Source: Chlorokybus atmophyticus (taxonomy: Eukaryota > Streptophyta > Chlorokybophyceae > Chlorokybales > Chlorokybaceae). Taken from it: a stretch of 64,000 nt of DNA. Numbering within the stretch: the first letter of the stretch is position 1; the number at the start of each line of letters is the position of its first letter. This document shows positions 58,729 to 64,000 of the stretch, piece after piece. Position numbers and translations under genes: made by a program. Location of the stretch: assembly GCA_009103225.1 (NCBI GenBank), contig RHPI01000773.1, forward strand, positions 186,786 to 250,785, read 5' to 3'. Under the pieces are notes generated by a model, which ran no database searches, had not been told where the DNA came from, and was given only the letters and a program-made list of their open reading frames with translations.

Positions 58729-60220
58729 ATGGGTGCTTCTGACTGGTTCAGCGTCACGGCCATGTTCATCCTGTTCAGGGAGACACTGGAGGGGGCGGTC
58801 ATCCTGTCAGTGCTGCTGCAGTTCCTGAAAAAGACCAACACTGAGCGCTGTAAAAAGCATGTGCGTATGCAGCGCAGCACATGCGTTGTCTTGACATACC
58901 AGTTCAACTTTCTTGTCTCAATAGCATGTTGACATGGTTGGCAATGCAGGTCTGGTGGGGTGCCGGTCTTGGTCTAGCAGTGGCCATTCTCTTCGGCATC
59001 ATCTTCCTCATCATATACCACACCCTTGACAAGCAAGTATTCAACGGAAGAGGCCAGCAGGTGAGCACTGCGCTGTTCTGTCAATCAAAGTTCAGCTTGC
59101 ACGCTTGTCTCACGCTGATGCATAACGTGGTATGGCAGATCTTTGAAGGAACTATCTGCGTTATCGCCACCGTCATGATCACTGTGCTGGCTTTTGGCAT
59201 GCTGAAGATGATGGCTATCCAAGCCAAATATGAGCGCAAGCTTGCGGTGAGCACATTTTCTCTGCTCGTCGTGACAGGTTTGCAAGCATATTCAAGCAAA
59301 AACGATGCACAACTTACCACTCAACCAAACATAGGCGCTGGCTGAGACGAACATTGCTGGCAAGCAAGGCAAGGCAATGTTCGTGATCGCATTCACATCG
59401 GTGGTACGTGAGGGTATAGAGGCGGTGCTGTTCATGACCGGCGTGGGTGTAGACAACGCCAAGGCTGTCCCCATTGCCGGGGTCGTCGGCATCATCCTCG
59501 GCATCATTGTCGGCTATGTCCTCTTCTTCGGCCTGAAGTACACTAACCTCAAGTGGTTCTTCTACATCTCCACTGCTGTCCTTCTCATCATCGCTGCCGG
59601 CCTATTCCGCAATGCCATCCACGAGTACCAAGAGGTGAACTAAACCATCTGAGGTGTTGACTTGAACGGATCAGTGCACTGATTGATTGGACTGATTGAC
59701 TCATCGAGTAAACCTTGTCCAGGCTGGTGCTTTCGGAAAGCCATATGTGGACGATACGGCAGAGACAGGCGGCACTCGAAGGTTGCTTCAGTCTGACGAG
59801 GCAGGAGAGGTGGAGGAGCACTACAAATGGTACAACAAGCCGCTGTGGAACACTTGTGGGTGCTGCTCGGACGATGACAAGGGCTTCTTCGAGTTGCTCA
59901 AGGCTATCGCTGGCTGGACATGCAAGCCCACGTTCATGGAGCTGATAGCCTACGTCGGCTACTGGATCGTTGTCGCTGGCATCTTTGCATGGAAATGGCA
60001 TAAGGGCACTCTCACCGAGTACAGTGATGTCGCGGGCCTGCCCGTCACCCGTGCGGACGTGCCTGCTGATGGTGGTGACGCCGACCTCGATGCCGTCAAG
60101 GTGAATGACAAGGAGGAAGCTGCAGCCAGGCATGACATGCCGACAATCGCTGTGTTGGCTGCCGAGTCAAGGCCAATCGAGGCAAGGACTAGTACTATCC
60201 CAACCGCTCCTGTAGCCTAA
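58729..60220 (+). CDS. FTR1: FTR1-type high-affinity iron permease, copy B
   Basis: Exons 58729-58860, 58950-59060, 59139-59246, 59335-59634 and 59723-60220 (TAA) give 382 residues. RETLE and REGIE are both intact at the same residue positions as in copy A. Differences cluster in the loop encoded by the start of exon 5, which is shorter and less acidic (DDTAETGGTRR). The membrane core is about 90 percent identical by eye. All splice sites are canonical, with no sign of decay, so both copies are probably expressed. Whether they differ in regulation or location is unknown. Confidence 0.95.
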
Positions 60221-61510
60221 GGTAGTTGCAGATGTACATAGAGTTGTAGGAGACTTAGCTTGGCGCTATTGATCAAGCGCATCCGATTTTGACATTAGTA
60301 GCAACAGCTAATTGTAGCTAGCAGCTGCGCTGTCTATATGCTTGCTTGATGCGCTGTATTCTACTGGACAAGCCTGTAAGCACTAGCGTCTTGTTGCTGA
60401 TAGCTAGTCCTTCTGTACCTAGACTGCACGTTGTATTCGGAAACCTGCTGCTGGTAGACAACCCTTCCCACATGCATGGTCCTGCTCTGTACAGAACTCG
60501 TTACATGTGCATATCGCTGCTTGTCTCTGCATTATGGTGGCTGAGAAACATTCCACCTCAACACAGCAGTGCAGCTGCTGCAGGTCGATAAGCGCTGCAA
60601 GTGTCTGGTTTGTTGAAATCCTGTTGTAAGGAGGGCAATTGTCCGCGAACACATCCTGGTGGATCTATTGTTACTCTGTCACATCTGGAGATTATTAAGA
60701 CTTCGCTACTATTTACTAGGCAGTACGGTTGGTTGTTAGGCCACACTTGTCCTGCATTGCAATGAATCTTCATTACCAACGAGTGTCTATGGGCTGTTAC
60801 CTTTGTCAATGGCTCGCGAACTGGCTCACCTCACCTCACCTTACACACACTCACGCACACACACATTACATCACATAGTGTCAAACATGCACACGCCGAC
60901 ATACAGCAGGGTACTCCAGCACTGATGATGTACAAGTTGCTAAGGCACATATGCTTTGCACTTGCTGCTCTGCAGCCGCGTGTGCAGCAGTGCGCTATGA
61001 AAGTCTGCATTGCATGAAGGAATGAGGTGATCTTTCCCGACGGAATGCACACATACCTTGCAGTGATAGTGGCACAGCCGCGCATGCACACACATACACT
61101 TTCGCAGTTGATGCACTGAGTTGCTTCAACTCCGCCACTGACAGCAATCCGCAACGTGCTATACTAGATGTGTGCAAACAACAGGTGCAGTGTTCCATTA
61201 TGGGCAGTTTGCCATGGCACTTGGCGTCACGTCGGACATTGGCGAGTTCAAGGGAATCCCTCAGTACGCACATACCAATAACTAGTCACATGTACATAGC
61301 CCAAGACCTGTATCAATCCAAAACAACCGGCACAAACATAACCAAGCCACAAACCTAAGGGAAGCAAGCGACCTACAATGTACATAAAGCTAACCATCAC
61401 TCAACGTCAGAAAGTATGCCGACTATCAATGGAACAAACAATGCATTGCTGCTACTAATGAAGATAAGGAACCTAGTGATACACAATATTCCATCTGACT
61501 GCACGTGCTC
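60221..61510. other. Convergent spacer between FTR1 copy B and the channel gene
   Basis: It contains the FTR1-B 3' UTR, duplicated with copy A up to about 60600, and the 3' UTR of the minus-strand channel gene. A short CA-rich stretch lies at about 60840-60870. No gene recognised. Confidence 0.6.
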
Positions 61511-63886
61511 TTACACAATGGACTCGACACCGCCAATTGCAGCCGCCGCCATATCTTCAGCATTGCGGTCCTTGGGTTTCATGGCATCAGGTGCGGTCTC
61601 CATCAGGTACGTCACGGGATCTTTCATGAAGTCCGGCTCGTACGCATTGCGCAAGACTTTTGTGTCTGGTGGAGAAGTTGCACCGGTACCGTCGACATTG
61701 TCCACACCCGCCGCAATGTCAAGTGGCAGGATCTCCGTGACTCTCTTCCATCTCTTCTCACACCACCTATCAAATGCAAACCTGCAAGAGGCCAGCGTGG
61801 GGTTGGACCCTTGCAGCAGTGGTGGTGAGCGCATGTTGCATCCAAAACAACAACTCACGTGAAAATTGGCAGTGGGATTAGCAAAACTGCGCCGATGCCG
61901 CCAGTCCATCCCCGCTTGAGGCCAAACAGACCGATCATCAGCAGCTGCCACACTCCCAGAAGGAGGCATATCCGTCGATGTATGAGTGGCCACATGCGGC
62001 CCGAGGCGTCGTACTTGGGCGTGTACACATGCAGGAACTGCATACACGTAGAGCAATGATAAGGTTACAACACAAACCTGTATGCCATTGCAGCTTCTCA
62101 TGATAGGTGAAAACAGCCTGCCAGGATGAGATGCATTGCCTGAAGAGAAAGGGCGTGGGGGGGGTGTACCTGATTGCGCATGACGAGCAGGCCAGCACCA
62201 AAGAGGTACAGCACAAAAACAACCATAAGTGGTTGAATGACCATGTACATGATCCCCAGCAAGACGAAGAACAAGTAGTTGGCCACGAAGTTCAGATACC
62301 TGCAAGTACCAGGTAGTGATAGTCAGCAACCAATGCATTGTCAACGCAACAGCATAGCCAGCAAGTTAACGTACGGCGCAGGGGGAGGCTGATACAGGGC
62401 GGCAATCTCACGTGGCGTCTTGGCGAGGAACTTTATCTTCAGCCAGAACACCAGCACGGGGATCAAGCGCGACAGCTGTCATATCATCCACAGCCAGCAT
62501 AAGACGAGTCAAGTTACTGAACCTTGTCGCATGACACAATGTGGATTGTCCATATGCTACTTTTGAGTATGTCCACCAGTGCAAGTTTTATGCAACTCAT
62601 GTGCATAAAAGCATGCAGCATAGTGACAGCACCAACCATTCTTGCCATGTATTGTAGCACAAGGCAATGTCTGTACATTGTGTGCATTGCTGTTATCTGT
62701 GATGGGCCATAGAGATTGAGCCTCACCTCAAGGGGCAGAACCACCAGAGCTTTCAACAGCACGAAGGCAAGGAAGAAGGTGGCAGTTTGTGGTATACCTG
62801 CCAATGAACACAAAGGTGTTGATTGGGAACCCGAGGCGTTGCTGCAAGCATGCGTGATAAGGCACTGGCACTGGCTCAGTATGACGGTATGCACACACAC
62901 CTGTCGCGAGCAAAGATGGAATGCTTGTTGGCGAGTCAATCATGCGCTTCAGATTGGAGAATATGCTGCCTGACACCGTGTAACCCAGCCAGGAGTTGAT
63001 GAGCATGAAATAAAACAGTTTCGAGGTGCCCATGCGGTCTATCTTGGAGGAAGCCCACCAGCCTTCAAATTGGCTCATCTTCCTGCAGATTCCAGGAAGA
63101 AGAGCCAAGAAGATGAGCAGTGCAACGGTGGGTAGAAAACCCTGCCACACACAAGCCTCTGTCAATGTCTCATGTTTGCTTAGCGTGAAAGCCATTTGTA
63201 AACACAATACAAGCGCAATGCTCAAACCCCACCTGCAGGAAAGTTCTCAAAACAGACTTCTCCGTAACGGGTCTCAGAAATGGTGCCAGCCGTTCCAAGT
63301 TGTCAAGCGTAGTCAAGGCAGATATTGCGGTGATGGGAATCATGAAGAACAGCAGCATCGCAACAAACACGCACATAATGATAAGCCTGCACAGAAGCTG
63401 TGTCACCATAGCTTCCCTTCGTAAATCTGGTGGGGTGTCTATGCAGTTGTTCATCTCGGAGGCATCAGCAACTCACCTGCGCATGCCTCGCATCTCGGTG
63501 CTCATGCTGAGGTTTGACCAATACGTGTCACGGGGTTCCGGTGCGGGACACGTAACCCACTGAGACTCACTGCTGTGGTGAAGACTCTGCTAGCCAAACT
63601 TACTATTAATAGAAGCTTGCGCACAATTTGTTCATTGACATCTGCCTGGTGACTGCCAAGCACATCTTTGGGACATTTTGGCCGTTACCTGTGAGGCCAT
63701 GGACGCCGTCAGACGTGTCTTGAAGGTGACAATGGCTGCAGACTGCTCTTTGCCAAGCGCCTCTTGCTGAGCAGATCTCAGGTCTGTCATGAGCTGTGCG
63801 ACCTTGTTGCGGTGGAACTCAACCGCATCCACCTTTTGACCGACAAGTCCAAGCAGCCCATCCCGCGTTGTGGGTCTAGGCTGGCC
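61511..63886 (-). CDS. OSCA/CSC1/TMEM63-type mechanosensitive cation channel, C-terminal part; 5' end outside window
   Basis: Nine exons join in phase: 63689-63886, 63477-63559, 63233-63386, 62901-63141, 62727-62797, 62375-62475, 62170-62299, 61859-62037 and 61511-61781. They give 475 residues and a stop. The fragment begins at the end of the cytosolic domain (AAIVTFKTRLTAS), followed by the family block CPAPEPRDTYWSNLS. The pore-region helices follow (CVFVAMLLFFMIPITAIS; LPTVALLIFLALLPG; LFYFMLINSWLGYTVSGSIF; YMVIQPLMVVFVLYLFGAGL). Next is VYTPKYDASGRMWP, two more helices and a C-terminal FDRWCEKRWKRVTEILPLD with a hydrophilic tail. Family members are dimeric plasma-membrane channels opened by osmotic or mechanical force and passing Ca2+. 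Upstream exons lie beyond 64000. Confidence 0.93.
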
Positions 63887-64000
63887 CTGCCAAGACAGGC
63901 GCATATGAACTAACTGTGAAACGATAAGGTTGTAACCAAACTGTTGCATGACCTCTGAACAAACCAATGAGACTGAGTGGCAACAGCAACAACATTGAAC

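Larger units (their letters stand above)
55673..60600 (+). repeat. Tandem duplication of a 2.47-kb unit carrying FTR1
   Basis: GTGTGACACAGGCTCCTAGCG at 55673 recurs with small changes at 58141. Likewise the sequences after each gene match: CCTGCTCTGTATAGAACTCG near 58022 and its equivalent near 60480. Both copies include upstream region, five exons and 3' UTR. Exons 1-4 have equal lengths; introns and exon 5 differ. Confidence 0.92.

Noticed and set aside
8600-60220. Genetic code with UAA/UAG as glutamine
   Set aside because: The 1608-codon cyclase gene and the other intact host genes have none inside conserved domains, both FTR1 copies end at the same TAA, and UGA also interrupts decayed frames. 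Decay is simpler.
1-64000. CRISPR array, rRNA operon or bacterial operon
   Set aside because: No regularly spaced identical short repeats with unique spacers, no rRNA-like sequence, and genes are intron-rich. The 53-bp minisatellite has no spacers.

Overview
The window is nuclear DNA of a eukaryote, most likely a chlorophyte green alga. Genes are split by many short GT-AG introns (about 75-330 bp) rich in (TG/CA)n. TGTAA-type sequences follow several stop codons. The best preserved gene is an enzyme rhodopsin of a type known from green algae. Next to it lie a CtpA-type peptidase and two FTR1 iron permeases. No bacterial operon structure, rRNA, complete tRNA or CRISPR array was found.

Layout. 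(1) 1-2263 (+): 3' part of a carboxyl-terminal processing peptidase. (2) 2264-6603: gene-free, with simple repeats. (3) 6604-8623 (+): five-finger C2H2 zinc-finger protein with His/Gln tracts. (4) 9699-18133 (-): a 23-exon gene for a 1608-residue protein, reconstructed exon by exon with every splice phase consistent: 8-TM microbial rhodopsin, histidine kinase, response regulator, guanylyl cyclase, long disordered region, SAM domain. (5) 18134-21834: gene-free. (6) About 21.8-31 kb: nested transposon remains. A decayed LINE is split by a 4.4-kb insertion that holds a 2.6-kb element with inverted ends, plus tRNA-derived SINE-like copies. (7) About 31-53 kb: decayed or mobile-element coding DNA. 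It holds a divergent histone H3-like gene, a Plavaka-type transposase, a phage-type C5 DNA methyltransferase with a Tudor-like segment, a RING-finger protein and several unrecognised genes. (8) 50.4-55.5 kb: minisatellites and hairpins. (9) 55.67-60.6 kb (+): a 2.47-kb tandem duplication, each copy with one FTR1-type iron permease gene. (10) 61511-63886 (-): C-terminal part of an OSCA/CSC1-type channel, running off the right edge.

How the genes work together. The host genes look unrelated to each other: luminal proteolysis, transcription control, light-to-cGMP signalling, iron uptake and mechanosensitive ion flux. The central 31-53 kb is different. Transposase, methyltransferase, RING protein and H3-like gene lie side by side with intact splice sites, but with in-frame stops and frameshifts. 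This suggests an old mobile element that carried chromatin-related cargo, or several elements landing together. The two most rewarding objects are the opsin-kinase-cyclase-SAM gene and the transposase/methyltransferase/H3 neighbourhood.

Limits. All exon boundaries were read by eye from ORFs, splice consensus and family motifs. No database search, transcript data or alignment was available.
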